Assembly: GCA_009617715.1 (NCBI GenBank)
Contig: VTFK01000034.1
Location: 310,001 to 374,000 of the forward strand
Length of the DNA: 64,000 nucleotides
Origin: Plectrocnemia conspersa
Lineage: Eukaryota > Arthropoda > Insecta > Trichoptera > Polycentropodidae
Direction: 5' to 3'
Below the pieces are notes generated by a model. It made no database searches. It saw nothing but the letters and a program-made list of their open reading frames with translations, and had not been told where the DNA came from. Both the position numbers and the translations under genes were made by a program. Of this stretch, positions 12,101-23,329 are shown piece after piece (the first letter of the stretch is position 1; every line of letters starts with the position of its first letter).

Positions 12101-13016
12101 CGCGCACACTTGGTGAATGTGCATAATGTCAATGAAACAAAGTTGCAAATGCATTATGCACGACAAAGCCCACTGGGACTTTTTATTGGCTGTGCAAAAC
12201 ACTGGAGAATTTATGTTTCAAAAATTAACCTCGATTTTGCATCGCAAACAATACAAACGGACCGTGCAAAATTAAACAATGAAAATTTTACAACTTTTAA
12301 TATCGCGAGCAAGCGTTCTCGGGTTCGCTAAAACGGGGAAATTGCCCATCAGCGATACAATATCTCGAAAAATACCGATAAGTTCGATATAGGTATATTT
12401 TTATACGAAGATCGAATTGCGTAATATTTTCTTTCGCTTCATGATTTATTATACCTGCAAGAAAAAATAGCTCTTCGATGCAGGGTCATTTGTTCCAGGA
12501 AGACATAAATTTTAATTAAACATTGAGGCGTGACTTAACTGAAAAATATTTACACATTTAAAAAACTAGTTATTTTATATAGACATCTGCTCGATTCATA
12601 TCTAAAATTCAATCAGCGCCTCCCCCTCAGCCGCTCCTTTATAAATTCAACAATCACTGAACATCCGTAGCAATATCTCGCCGGTACATCAATTTCATGG
12701 GTTAATTTCGGCGAGTGCCCATTTTCCTTTTTTTTTGTTCCTCCTTTTGAAGATTCTCAAGAATAATAAAGAGCGCTCAATCTCGCCGAAACTCGGAGGT
12801 AACTGTAATTTACGTACGCTAAAAACTTTTTACGTATTTCTCCTTCGCAGGAGAAAGAAGACCGTGTCCCGACATACAAAATCCCGACATGTTGTTTTTC
12901 ATATCTCTCTCTTCTTATATTATTCTTATTATACGAGTCCCAAAACGAAATGGACTCAATTTCTCCGGGGCAAAGAAGGAGGAGCGACTCTCGCCTACAT
13001 TGTAAGCTCGTGGAGG

Positions 13017-13068
13017 TTAGACTGTGAAACTCTGACGTTTTCAGTCGTCACATTGTGTCACAGTCTAA
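13017..13068. other. Imperfect hairpin A, 11-bp perfect outer stem
   Basis: TTAGACTGTGA (13017-13027) is perfectly complementary to TCACAGTCTAA (13058-13068). Within the loop, TGACG (13033-13037) can pair with CGTCA (13046-13050). The result is a 52-nt two-part hairpin with an asymmetric internal loop. It is short for an animal pre-miRNA, and strand choice is unknown. Confidence 0.6.
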
Positions 13069-13075
13069 GCGAATT

Positions 13076-13104
13076 GCTCGTCCCAGCGACGAGGTGGGAC
13101 GAGC
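13076..13104. other. Hairpin B, 10-bp perfect stem, 9-nt loop
   Basis: GCTCGTCCCA (13076-13085) pairs perfectly with TGGGACGAGC (13095-13104) around GCGACGAGG. It starts only seven bases after hairpin A. No T-run follows, so this is not a bacterial-type terminator. In this context, a structured RNA or a protein-binding dyad is more likely. Confidence 0.7.
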
Positions 13105-13489
13105 CAGAGACAAGTTACGAATAAAGATGACTGCATAAATTCATAGTACACTTTCAAGGGGAAAAGGTTTAAAAAGTTTAATCCAATATATATTATGCGT
13201 CTTGCGTCAGCCGGAATGCTTTGAAATAAGTGTAAAAAAGCGATCTAAAAATAATTAAAGTTTTGCGCTCTATGCTTTCATTTCCATGATCTAAGAAAAA
13301 AGCAATAACATTAAAAACACCTGGCTTTTCGTGTTAAAAACCAATATGGTAATAAAATTCATAAATATTAAATATATAACGTGGAATGGTAATATTTATA
13401 TTATTCAAATTAAATGTCATAATTCGCGTAAGTAATAAAAATTATAATTAAACATGCTATTAATAATTAATACGCATATTATTAAGTTA

Positions 13490-13760
13490 TGAATTTAATT
13501 TAAATTAACACTTTGTATGTATGAGACCAACATTTTGCTGCGCTTATCGGTTAAAAGCGGGAGATGAAGACGAAACTTTTTTTGTACTGCAATGTTCAAA
13601 ATATCGTTCATCTATCTGTTGTCATAAATATTTTTATATTTAGATCTAATTTACTATTTGAATACAGTCGACTGTTTTTTTTAAAACTAAAGCAATGTCG
13701 AATAGCATACATCTGGTTATAATCTATCACAGTTTAATTATAAAACATGATCTATGGCCA
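13490..13760 (+). repeat. Interspersed repeat family P, copy 1
   Basis: Landmarks in order: TAACACTTTGTATG, a GAGAC word, TGCGCTTATCGGTTAAAAGC, GGGAGATGAAGACGA, TTTTTTTGTACTGCAATGTT, TCATCTATCTGTTGTCATAA, and TCTGGTTATAATCTATCACA. All recur in the same order at 16485-16740. The second half recurs at 35455-35700 and the first half, inverted, at 49015-49085. It is non-coding. The TTAACGGTTAAA/TTAACCCTTTGAA-like wording hints at a TTAA-targeting (piggyBac-type) non-autonomous element, but no full TIR pair was found. Confidence 0.7.
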
Positions 13761-14447
13761 GTACCACAAAATTTGGGTGTTTATGTGTTTTAAGCAGAAA
13801 TACTTGAAAGAGAATTTTAGTACGCTCCTCTTGCATGAGCTATCTAGCTTCTCAACAAGTTGCCAAGCACAATGATGTTTTCGGTGGTAGCTATGAGGAG
13901 CTGGAAAAAATATGTGGGATGGTGCTCATCTATTTTATTTATAATCTCAACGTTCGCAGCGTATTTTATAAAGACGTAAAAGTAATTTTATATCGGGTTG
14001 AAATACTGCCATTTTGATAACCCTTTTGTTGTTGAAATCCAATAGCTTTTGCTAGTTTGCCGTGAATTGTCAGGTATAACGTCATCAATAAATATAGAAT
14101 CGGATACATTTTTATTGGGCTGTAAAGTATTTTATTATGGGATTTTAAACATATTACTTTAATTATGTAGTAATATATTAAAAGGCTTGAAAACCTATTC
14201 TCTGTTAAGAAATCACGATCAGTAGGGTGCATTTAACAGAAGCTGGTCCAGTTTTTGCCGACTTTTCATTTCATTGTATACCGGAAAATGTTAAACGCAG
14301 TTTTAAAATCTTTCATTGGAACGGTGTTTCGGTTTATTTCGATCTGAGATAAATAAACGTTGTGAATTAATTTATTAATATTTTATAAATGGATTTATAG
14401 CTAAATATGTACTATAAATGGCTAAGTTAGACGATGTATATGTTACA

Positions 14448-14585
14448 TATTTTCACTGGCGTGTCAGTAAAATCATATTCGAATACATTTTCACCGGTTA
14501 GATACATATTTCTACTAGCTACTAGAAAATATAATTTAAATGATAGACACTAGTGAAATTATATGCCGCTCTAAAATGTACTTGA
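14448..14585 (-). repeat. Interspersed repeat family R (CACTAGTGAAA type), inverted copy
   Basis: Reverse-complemented, it reads CATATAATTTCACTAGTGTC, then TAAATTATATTTTC, then a CTAGTAGAAATATGTATCTA phrase, then ACCGGTGAAAATGTATTC and GATTTTACTGACA. It matches 16950-17045 base for base over long runs. Only the core of the family is present here. Confidence 0.7.
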
Positions 14586-14599
14586 AACTTAATTTGAGG

Positions 14600-15770
14600 C
14601 TTCTTTTATAACTTAAAAGAAGCCCTGGGTGCTGATTTCGGTCATTTGAACATCATTTGGGGCGTTTAATGCCACAACCATTATTAAATTAATTTTGCTT
14701 TATTATATTTTATTATCAAACTAACATTTTTATACAATGTATGATACTATTGCTTTATCCAAATATTCTTTTAAAAAATCTAATTCTGATCCAATTATCA
14801 ATTGTTATTAAAATTTACATTTAATATAATACAAAGGTGCTAGTGAATAAAAGCACATTAATTTTAGCCATTTATTGAAAGCTATTTATGTACATAGTAA
14901 TAATTTAAAACGTTTTTATATGTATACCTGAATAGTCCATATATACCTAAATATTCTTATAATATTATTCCGTAGCGTAAGTGAGAGTTTTTGTGAGAGC
15001 CCCATATGTGGCTCTTGGCATTAGAAAGATTAACTGGCTGAGTTAGTAAAAATATTTTTTATTATATTTTATATATCAGCGCTGTTCAACTGACGCAAAA
15101 TATTTCTGCGTCCCGCAAAGAAGAGCAAATTTTTACTTTAAATATTTTATTTAAAATATTTGCAGGGTTAGAAATATATTTTTATTATTAATAATTAATT
15201 TTCATTGTACATATAAATAAAATTTCTTTTGATGTGACAAAATTTTATTTATTAATTACTTACCATTTTATTTGGCCTCTGAGATGTTAGCAAAATAAAA
15301 AATGACCCGCAAGCCAAAAAAGTTGGACCATACTGCTATATATGGAATATTACGATTTTTGTGACCACGAAAACTGTTTTGTAAAACTAGTAAAGTAATG
15401 TTTATATACATAAATCTGCAGATTTTTTGCGATTTTTAAACTTAATTGTATATTATGAACATGAACATGTAAAGACTGTAATCGTCTCATAGAAAATCAC
15501 CTTTCTTCAATTGGTTAAAAATAGAATTTGGAATATAAATCAATATACATATACCATTAGGGCATTGGGTAAAATAATAATATAAACGTCGTGATCTATA
15601 GTAAACTATCTTTCAATAGCATTGAAAGCAATAAATAAACATTTTCGACACACATGCACAAGAGAGCACTAAGATCAGATTACATCCTCTTTCATCTTCC
15701 TTCGAACCGATTCTCTGAAACGATACTTTGAATTTTGCAAGGATCCTTTCTTGTGTTCATTAATCATTCA
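14600..15770. other. AT-rich spacer, nothing recognised
   Basis: I found no gene or shared repeat. Minus-strand ATGGTAAGT near 15260 matches a splice-donor consensus, but no sensible exon lies upstream of it. Confidence 0.4.
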
Positions 15771-15779
15771 AAAACGTCC

Positions 15780-16320
15780 GTTTTATATTGATAAGAAGGA
15801 GAGTGACCCGGGGGGCGGTTTTATTATGCATTTACACGTGAAACGCCACTTGTACCCGACATTCCATTTCGGGCTTGCGTCGTGAGGCCCCATCGGTTCT
15901 ACGGGCCCATAGATTTCAGAGGGCCTTTCCGAATAAATTCGACGAAAGGCCCAAGAGTTATCAAACTTAGTATGTGTAGCATATCCTACACGTGCCGGTG
16001 TATGTGTGTACTGTATGTACTATGACTATTTTTATGGTTAAACGTAAAGCCGGATGACTTTGCACCACACCCGAGTAAACATTTTCATTTGACGTCAGAA
16101 TTGGACTTTTTCGTGCGAACGTGCATGTGTATGTGTGTGTATAAAAGAGAAAATTTTCTTCTTGGCAAACAACAGTCGCACTTTGGCTGAGAACATTTTC
16201 TCGCTGATCCATACAAATTGCTCGCTCGCGCTATATACATTGTATGAAGCAGTTCTGGATGTTTGTACGCTGACAGACCGATAAAAGTTGGACCGAAAAT
16301 ATAGCAATCCATGTAAAATG
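15780..16320. other. GC-richer island 6 with strong hairpin
   Basis: This mixed-composition island contains the hairpin at 15921-15952 and several short minus-strand frames (15967-16312) that overlap one another in different registers, so they are not credible as genes. TGTGTATGTGTGTGTATA-type simple sequence lies near 16126-16142. Candidate regulatory or structured region. Confidence 0.4.
15921..15952. other. Near-perfect 32-nt hairpin
   Basis: GGGCCTTTC (15921-15929) pairs with GAAAGGCCC (15944-15952). Next to it, CGAAT (15930-15934) pairs with ATTCG (15937-15941) around a two-base AA turn, leaving only AC as a bulge. That gives 14 base pairs in 32 nt. It is too short for a miRNA precursor and no T-tract follows. 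Confidence 0.7.
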
Positions 16321-16459
16321 GATCTGTATAGCTATGGTTATATGTATATTTTTTAAATTATGTAATGCGCGAAGCGCAGTCGTAGCGTGTGTGGCTTGCA
16401 CTGTTCGAAAATATATTTTTATTTGACAATTTGAACTTTAATGAATTATAATAATAACC

Positions 16460-16740
16460 ATACAAGTGGTCGTTTCAATTAAAACGCTTCGTATGCGGGA
16501 GACGAGAATCTGTTTTTCGCAACACTTAACGGTTAAAGACGGGAGATGAGGACGAGCTTTTTTTTGTACTTCAATGTTGGGATTTCTATTGTAAATATTT
16601 ACTATTTTACCACTTCAACACACATTTTTTCAATTCTAAGCAAAGTTTAATAATACATATAGTTATAATATGTCGCATTTTTATTATAAGAAGGTTTTAA
16701 ACTCATGCCAATTTGTTCCTAAATGATTTTTCAAATTAAT
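16460..16740 (+). repeat. Interspersed repeat family P, copy 2
   Basis: Shares with copy 1 CTTCGTATGCGGGAGACGAG, TTTTTCGCAACACTTAACGG, TTAAAGACGGGAGATGAGGA, CGAGCTTTTTTTTGTACTTC, AATGTTGGGATTTCTATTG, TAAATATTTACTATTT and TTATAATATGTCGCATTTT. It is the most complete copy at the 5' side. It lies directly upstream of a family R copy, as if one element were nested beside the other. Confidence 0.7.
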
Positions 16741-16879
16741 TTACGACAGGAAGGAAAGAACTTATCTATTCCAAAATGGATTTACGCGATTAATATTCCG
16801 GTCGTTATGTTAATTACATTATAGTCGATTTAGAATCGGACTATTCATTAGTTTTTCGACTTTTTCATTTACATTTAAA

Positions 16880-17285
16880 CATCGCATATAAATAAATAAT
16901 AATAAGTGTGTAAATGTATATATTACATATGGAAAAGTAAAATAATCATATAATTTTACTAGCACCTATCAGATAAATTATATTTTCACTGGTAAAAATA
17001 CATTTCTACCGGTGAAAATGTATTTCAATATAATTTTACTGAAATGACATATTTAAAAAAATATTTCCGCGATTGATTCAAGACAGTTTTTTTAGACTTT
17101 CTTCGAGGGAGATCCTGAGAAATTTTGGTATAGAATTAGTGACATTATTTTAGGTTTTATTAATATTTCTATTTCATTAAGATTCATAGTTTTTAATTAA
17201 ATGACATGCATTTTTCTAGCCAAATTCAATAGAGAGCAAATGCCCACTCCACCTGCCCATAATCATACATCTTGTTTTCAAACCT
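16880..17285 (+). repeat. Interspersed repeat family R, long copy
   Basis: Aligns by eye over about 390 bases with 46090-46445. Shared segments: AAATAAATAATAATAA, TATTACATATGGAAAA, ACTAGCACCTATCAGATAAA, TTATATTTTCACTG, TCTACCGGTGAAAATGTATT, TTTACTGAAATGACATAT, AGAATTAGTGAC, TTTCTATTTCATTAAGATTC and TTAATTAAATGACATGCA. It has repeated TTTCACTRGTGAAA-like palindromic words but no coding sequence. Type unknown. Confidence 0.75.
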
Positions 17286-17469
17286 TCCCAATCTTCTCAG
17301 TGTGTCATCGTCTATTTTTTCTGTTTTCTCACATCCAGGACTATTTTTGATAGCATAGTTTCCAGTTTGTATTATTTAAACCGTCTTTGACATTTGCGGA
17401 TATCTAATGAATTCCCTACAATTTCACAAATGTTTTCAAATAACATGCAATTTAATATACATATATATT

Positions 17470-17615
17470 AAAATATAATTGGGTTCCGGAACGTCTTCGA
17501 AAATCGCCATCGCGTCCTCTTTTGCTGCCCGTTAAGGCTAGGATGTCGCATTGGGATAACCTGTTAGGTCACGATGGTCTTAATTTAATTTGAATAAATA
17601 AATAAAGAAATTATT
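17470..17615 (+). mobile_element. Possible 5'-truncated LINE tail
   Basis: A GC-richer segment (GGTTCCGGAACGTCTTCG to GGTCACGATGGTC) stops at a TTAATTTAATTTGAATAAAT-type 3' end followed by AATAAATAAAG. Insect non-LTR retrotransposons of several clades end in such A-rich tails, which is known family behaviour. No reverse-transcriptase motif is present in the short remnant, so the assignment rests on the tail alone. Confidence 0.35.
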
Positions 17616-18039
17616 CACTTGGTAAAAATTCTGTCATCATAAATTTTGGGGCGCATTATTTTTAAATATCGAAGAATGGAGTCCTGATGTGCCTCAACAT
17701 ATACATATGTATATAGCAAAATATACTCTGAAAAAAGCTAAATTTAAAAATATGATATGTCCAATTGTTATATATTTCAAAATAGTTTTTTTTCAAATTG
17801 TCATACGACGTTTTTAAAAATAATCGCATACATAATACGCATGCAATAAAACATGGAATATCGTAAATGTTTGCAAGAAAATTGTTCTCTAAATTTACAT
17901 ACAGTTAAATATACCTTATTTGCAAAGGGCGAAGGGCGTTCATTAAACATGAGCAATTATATATAATTTTATAACTATAGGGGTAAATAGAATGTAGCTT
18001 TCATGCAAACATACCTCTGTGTGTATAGTACATTGTAAA

Positions 18040-18720
18040 TGATCGGACAATTTATTCCTGCGATTATAACTATAATTTTCCGACTATAAAGCGTTAAGGA
18101 CAAGGCTTTGCATTAACGTCCTTAGAGCCTTATTTTACCTCTCGCCATTTTCTCGCGACAAAGGGCACATCTTTTTCTTCTTAGGGCCGTTTATTTAATC
18201 GAAAGCGCCGAACGACGATATTCCCCTCTGAGTTTGCGAGAGCAAAAGCTGCCGGGAAATCGTTTCGCCGGAAAAGGGAAATGCTTCGAGGAAAATTTAA
18301 GGGATTCTTGGTATTTCTGGATCATTTAAGCACGGCACAGGACTCGGGGGGATTATAAAAACAAGACTGTGACGTTTTGTTGAACGAAGCAATCTAGGAA
18401 GCGCTTTTCTTTCCTCTTTGTTCGGGTTTAAGAAAATTTCGTATATAAAACGGAGACAGTTCTTCTTTGATGAATTTAACGAATTTCCCCAAATTAATTT
18501 TTATTTGCTCACAGTATGCTCGAGCACGTCTGTCTTAACAAACAAGCCAGACGTTGAACACGTTTATGATCTGTTTGAACTATTTTCATGGTGCCATTTA
18601 TTTGTCGAATGCTTCGGGTAAATATTTGTAAGCCATAAGTCTGAATGATGCTCACCATGAGCACGTACGAATGTTCTGTTATATCGATCAGCTCATACAT
18701 TATTGTTTTGGGCGTATACA
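18040..18720. other. GC-richer island 7
   Basis: Long mixed-composition island with CpG-rich words (TCTCGCGACAAAGGG, GAAAGCGCCGAACGACG). Plus and minus frames near 18418-18721 are unrecognised and overlap. No splice-bounded exon was found. Candidate regulatory region. Confidence 0.35.
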
Positions 18721-19439
18721 TAAATTTTAATTATTTTTTTAAGTTCGCAATTAAAGCCCCCAGAGAGTTTTCCTAGCGCCATTACGAAGAGAATATATTA
18801 TCATACTATTATACACGTTACATAACACAAGCTAAACATTTGAATAATTTCAACATTTACGGCGAGCGCTTCAGACTTGCTGCACTCATTATTGCGTATA
18901 ATTTTCATATTTCACCTCTACATAAAGATGAAATGTTATGAATTACATTTTCTCAAGTGTACATATACGCAAATATTTTACATACATACATATATGGAAT
19001 ATGTACGCCAATCGGTTTTAACTGCGCTTTTATCGATATAATCTAGCTATGCATAATAACCGTATCGAAGTGAAAATATGGAGAAAATACGCTTTTGTAA
19101 CTCTAGTTACAAATAATAAATATCTGTTATCAGCGCGACCACTCTCTGATATTACAGAGAAAATATATATTGGATACAGCACATAGAGAGCATAGGAAAA
19201 ATACTATTTTTTGCGTCCCCTATAAAAATGTTATTAAGCAAAAGTATTTTTCTGTGTATATTATTTTATATACATCATTATGTTGTGTGCTTTTATATTA
19301 TATATAAAATATAATACGTAGGACGTAAATAAAATATAGTTCTTATATTATAAATATAATAATATATTTTTAAATATAGTATATTATAATTATTTCATGC
19401 TGTCCACCAGAAAAATATTTATCCCCATTGGTCATAGAA

Positions 19440-19560
19440 TAACATGGGGCGCGCTTGGGGGAATACATTATCGCCCTTTGGGCAAAAATGGAGAGGGTTC
19501 GAACCCCTCGCACTCATCAACAAATGTCACACACGAAACTGTGTGAAAAATGGCGTCCAT
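19440..19560 (+). other. tRNA-like T-arm (not an intact tRNA)
   Basis: GAGGG-TTCGAAC-CCCTC (19493-19509) is a perfect T-arm and B-box match. The upstream sequence cannot fold into D and anticodon arms of normal length, and the bases after the arm (GCACTCA) have no acceptor partner at the right distance. It may be a fragment of a tRNA-derived SINE or a coincidence. Confidence 0.3.
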
Positions 19561-20159
19561 TACTCGTGAATGATATAATTTCACGACTCGAGGAGGAGGA
19601 AAAGAATGAGTTCTCGCTAAGGATACACAAGCAACGAGACGTTGTCTTAATCGACCTGATGAATATGATTCGTTTTTAACTGGACGAGACGCGTGGACCG
19701 TGAGGTTATTAGACGATTTATGTGAAAATAATTCAAATCTCGACTATTGTGTGATATGTTTTGTAATAATCGGGATCGATCAGACAATGGTCACTGTCAG
19801 AATTTATATGAATTTATTATCAGCCCAGGCTCGTGGGCGATTATTCATTTATTACATAGTAGTTATGACTTTATGGTTGACTGCATTGCGTAACCATTCA
19901 CGTTAATAATAAATAATAAAAATACCGTACAGTAAAATGGTTATTAATGTATTTTTATTAACAACGTATTGATTTTTTAATGTAATTTATTAATTAAACT
20001 TTAATTCGTAGTCTAGACATCAAATTACGTGTAAATGAATCGCTTAAATTAACACTAATCACTATCTATCTGATACAAAATATTATTTATATAATTCTGA
20101 ATTTATATTGTATATATTTATGTATTATTCACGCGCGAAATGATAATTTTCAACTTATT

Positions 20160-20480
20160 ACATATTTGACTCCTCGTTACTCGCGGGGTACCTATGGAAT
20201 TTTATTATCACTTTACTTCCACTGATCATGATGTTTGTTTCATCTCGATTGACCAATTTAAGGAAACAGGGTGTTACAATTACTATAACATCACTCATAA
20301 AACGGTCGTAAAACCAACTTCAACGAACATAAAAATGTGTACCTCCATAGTGTGGAGTGGGTCCTTGCAAGTGGACGCCCACTTGTCAAAATCCACTGTT
20401 CTTGTGGGGAGGTGGGTGGATGCGGCTCCTGTTGTGCTACAGCCGAATTTAATTCATCGATCTGTATTACAATATTAACG
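20160..20480. other. Island 8 with CAAGTGG dyad
   Basis: A 94-codon plus frame (20194-20478) is open here, with no recognisable motif. The sequence holds a perfect dyad, CAAGTGG (20368-20374) and CCACTTG (20379-20385), separated by ACGC. AATCCAC and GTGGAT pair just downstream. CAAGTG/CACTTG words resemble NK-homeodomain sites, an inference from known motif classes only. The frame is probably chance. Confidence 0.35.
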
Positions 20481-20799
20481 TAATTTAAAAAACGTTAAAT
20501 TATATTTACCATCAATAAAAAAATATTTAAAAAAACGTGTCTTCTACTGAAGCGAAAAAAAAGCTCCCGAAAAAGCTCAGTCGTAAAAGCGAAACAGCCG
20601 CGGCAATAAAATTATTGTGGCGTTTAAAATGACGTAAAAATAATATGATAGTCTAATTTACGGGCGGTGGGGTGGAAAAAAGATTGATATTCGTCGATCA
20701 TGCGATCATACGGAAAATATTTTGTACCGAAAATTGCTCCTGACGCGTTCGAGTTGTTAATTAATCGTGCCAGATTTTATCTTATCCATTACACTAAAT
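20481..20799. other. Spacer with mixed composition, nothing recognised
   Basis: A-rich runs and some CpG words occur around 20560-20740, with no supported feature. Confidence 0.35.
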
Positions 20800-21860
20800 G
20801 TGTATAATAAAGTATAATCTAGCATGCGATAGTTTTTTTTATTAAAAGAAATATTCTATCTAGATTAAATTTAGTACGTGATTTATTTTTTTATTAAAAC
20901 TTTTTTAGACATTTAAATATTTCTTAAATTCTGGATAGCTAGAAATCTAACACTTATTATTATGATACATCAGATAAGTAAATTTTTAAAATATTAAATT
21001 GCGATGCATAAAGTTTATTTATAAATTTAGTATATTGTTTTATTGGTACTAATATTGCTTAAATAAAAATAAATCAGGAATGCTAGTTATTAAATTTAAT
21101 ATATGTTTTAAATTAATTTAACGTCGCAGTGCTTATATTGTATATAAATTATTATTATATTTATTTAGAAATCTTATCGAAATTAATATTATTATATTAT
21201 AAATCAATGCAAATAAATTTAAATATTAATATGTAGTATCAATACTTGAATTATTAGTAGCGCAAAAGTGTAATAGGTTTATTTAAGAAAATCTATATTG
21301 ATTTATCGACACTAATACTGCTTTTATTTAATTATCATTATGATATTATAAACCTTTACGTTAGTTCATATTTGATATACACTTGATTAAATAATATTAA
21401 AATATTATATTGCTATGTGTAAGTATCACAAAAATTTAATAGGACTATTTATAAATTGACTATAATATTTTTTGCATCTCTAATTATTAATATGATATGA
21501 TAAATCAGAAAGATGGGTTAATATTTTTGCTGTTTAGAAATTAACTGCATTGTTTTTTTTGGCATTTATGTACATTATTAATTATGCTTGACTTATATTT
21601 AGTTAATATTTTATTTTAATATATCACAGAAATTTATATTTAAATTAAAAGTTTAACGAGTTTATTTAAAAAATAGTATATCGTTTTATTGTTATTAATA
21701 TTACGTGTATTTAGTTAATATTATATTATTATAAATCACGATTTTTTAATATATGATTTTATTAAATTAAAAGATTACTAAAAATGCAATATTATTTTTT
21801 AATTATTATTACGAAAGTGTAATAAGAACACTATTTATAATCTTGTAAAATAAGATTCGG
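20800..21860. repeat. Degenerate AT-rich tandem array, family T4
   Basis: A phrase like GTTTATTTATAAATTTAGTA, then TATTGTTTTATTGGTACTAA, then TATTGC recurs with drift at about 21015, 21275, 21445, 21660 and 21830. Each occurrence is followed by TTAATTATTAT/TTATGATAT-like and ATAAATCA-like words. Intervals are about 165-260 bases. The array has no coding content. Confidence 0.5.
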
Positions 21861-22179
21861 ATTTATTTCAATTATTTCAGATTATTTAAAATTGATATTA
21901 GATGTACATTTTTTAATGGATTTATTCATCAAAAAAATTGTTTAAGCTCTTGGATTAAATGAATGGTTAGGTGTAATTAATTTGTATTGCTTCAGTATAT
22001 TATATAAATTTTGCCCATACATAACAAAATAAATGTAGAGTGTAATCTATATAGTAAATAATCAAATGTTATGATTATTTAGGTACATACTGAGAAAAAA
22101 TTAGTCTAGTAAACTACTATGAGATATATCATAGATATTGACCATTATTTTTGAATTACCCCTAAATAAAGCGTATGCC

Positions 22180-22700
22180 TAGGATTACATAATTTGTTCG
22201 GCATAGTCGTATCTGCGTCAGCGCATGAAAGTACACATGCAAATTGCCCTTCTATCTTATCTTCATTCATAACCCAAAATCCTTAACCGCGGCTCGGCTC
22301 GATTTTAACCCACGATCAGTTAACTCGAATGCGACATACATTCTACAAGCGGAAATGTTTCACTCACAAAAGGGTTGATCCGCGTTATTTAGTCAAATAT
22401 CCGCCACCATAAAACCAAAGTGTACCATCCTAACCCTCAGCCCGACCCGCTGGCCCGTGGCAGCGTTCATATTTGAATATCAGGCAGGTCTTGTTGAAGA
22501 TCCCGTTATGGCCCACGGTGAAACCATAACAGAGAACGGCCGATAATAAATTGCCCAGTGCCGACAAACAATGTCCGACATTTTGTTTTCGAAAGACGCG
22601 CCCAAAAGGGTTAAATAATAGGACACAAAGGGCACCTTTCAACAGCGCAGGGCCTGGGGGGTACATTTTACGAAATCGTTAAAACAAGAAAGCCTTGTTG
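22180..22700. other. GC-richer island 9
   Basis: Sharp GC rise between two AT-rich blocks. GTTATGG and CCATAAC (near 22505-22530) form a 7-bp perfect inverted repeat. A 78-codon minus frame (22430-22666) crosses the island. It looks protein-like in composition but has no motif I recognise and no flanking splice consensus. Candidate conserved non-coding element; coding is less likely. Confidence 0.4.
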
Positions 22701-23329
22701 TGTTGTTTATCTTATATCTAAAATATGCAATCCGAGTATTTTGATCCGAGCAACAAAGGCTTCATTGTTTCGGCCTAATTAAAAATATGTATAAATAATA
22801 TCCTTGTAAAAAATATAACTTAACGCTACGACAGCTACGTTTTCCACCCTTTAATTTTTAATGACTAGAAATTAAAAAAATGCATGCTAAGAAAATAATT
22901 TTATGGCTAAACTCTGTTACGCCTATTATGCGCTGATTCATTTCCTCGAAAAATAAAAGGAGTCATAGTCAAAATTTTGGAGAGCGGAAAAAATAAGGAC
23001 CGACGCAATTATTCTTAATCGGTTGAACCGTTTTTTTTCTCTTCCGTCGTAAAATATATTCAAAGAAACTGGAAGGGTTGAGCAAAAAATGCCGTTAAGT
23101 TCGGCAAAAACGCGTACCAAGACGAATCTCAGTTAAGAATTCACATTGTTTGTTCTACTTGCGTAACTTTGGTCAACGTATGCATTGTTTGTACGGTTAG
23201 AATAATCTATTGATATATTGCAGTACCGCAGCATGCAAAAAACCTATTGTTAGTTAGAAGTTCAAATATATTTATGGGCTCATACTCACAACTACGTGTT
23301 TCACGTGGAGCTTTTATTTTGTATTTTAT
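22701..23329. other. Spacer, weak GC-richer patch at 22.93-23.19 kb
   Basis: AT-rich at first, then a modest patch containing a 60-codon minus frame without motif. Nothing is supported. Confidence 0.35.

Larger units (their letters stand above)
12600..13130. other. GC-richer island 5 with two adjacent hairpins
   Basis: This is one of the most distinctive islands. A 129-codon plus frame (12735-13124) spans it but shows no motif I know. It starts without a good context and runs through T-rich sequence, so I do not call it a gene. The 3' part contains two neighbouring perfect inverted repeats, listed separately (13017-13068 and 13076-13104). A TTTATAAATTC TATA-like word lies near 12639. Candidate regulatory or structured RNA region. 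Confidence 0.4.

Noticed and set aside
13017..13068. microRNA precursor
   Set aside because: Stem is short and interrupted by an asymmetric loop; no known insect miRNA sequence was recognised here or elsewhere.
12735..13124. 129-codon plus-strand open frame
   Set aside because: Begins in a T-run without a good ATG context, has no recognisable domain, and overlaps a hairpin-rich non-coding-looking island.
19485..19515. Possible tRNA gene
   Set aside because: Only the T-arm and B box are good; D arm, anticodon arm and acceptor stem cannot be formed.
22430..22666. 78-codon minus frame in island 9
   Set aside because: Composition looks protein-like, but there are no flanking splice sites and no known motif.
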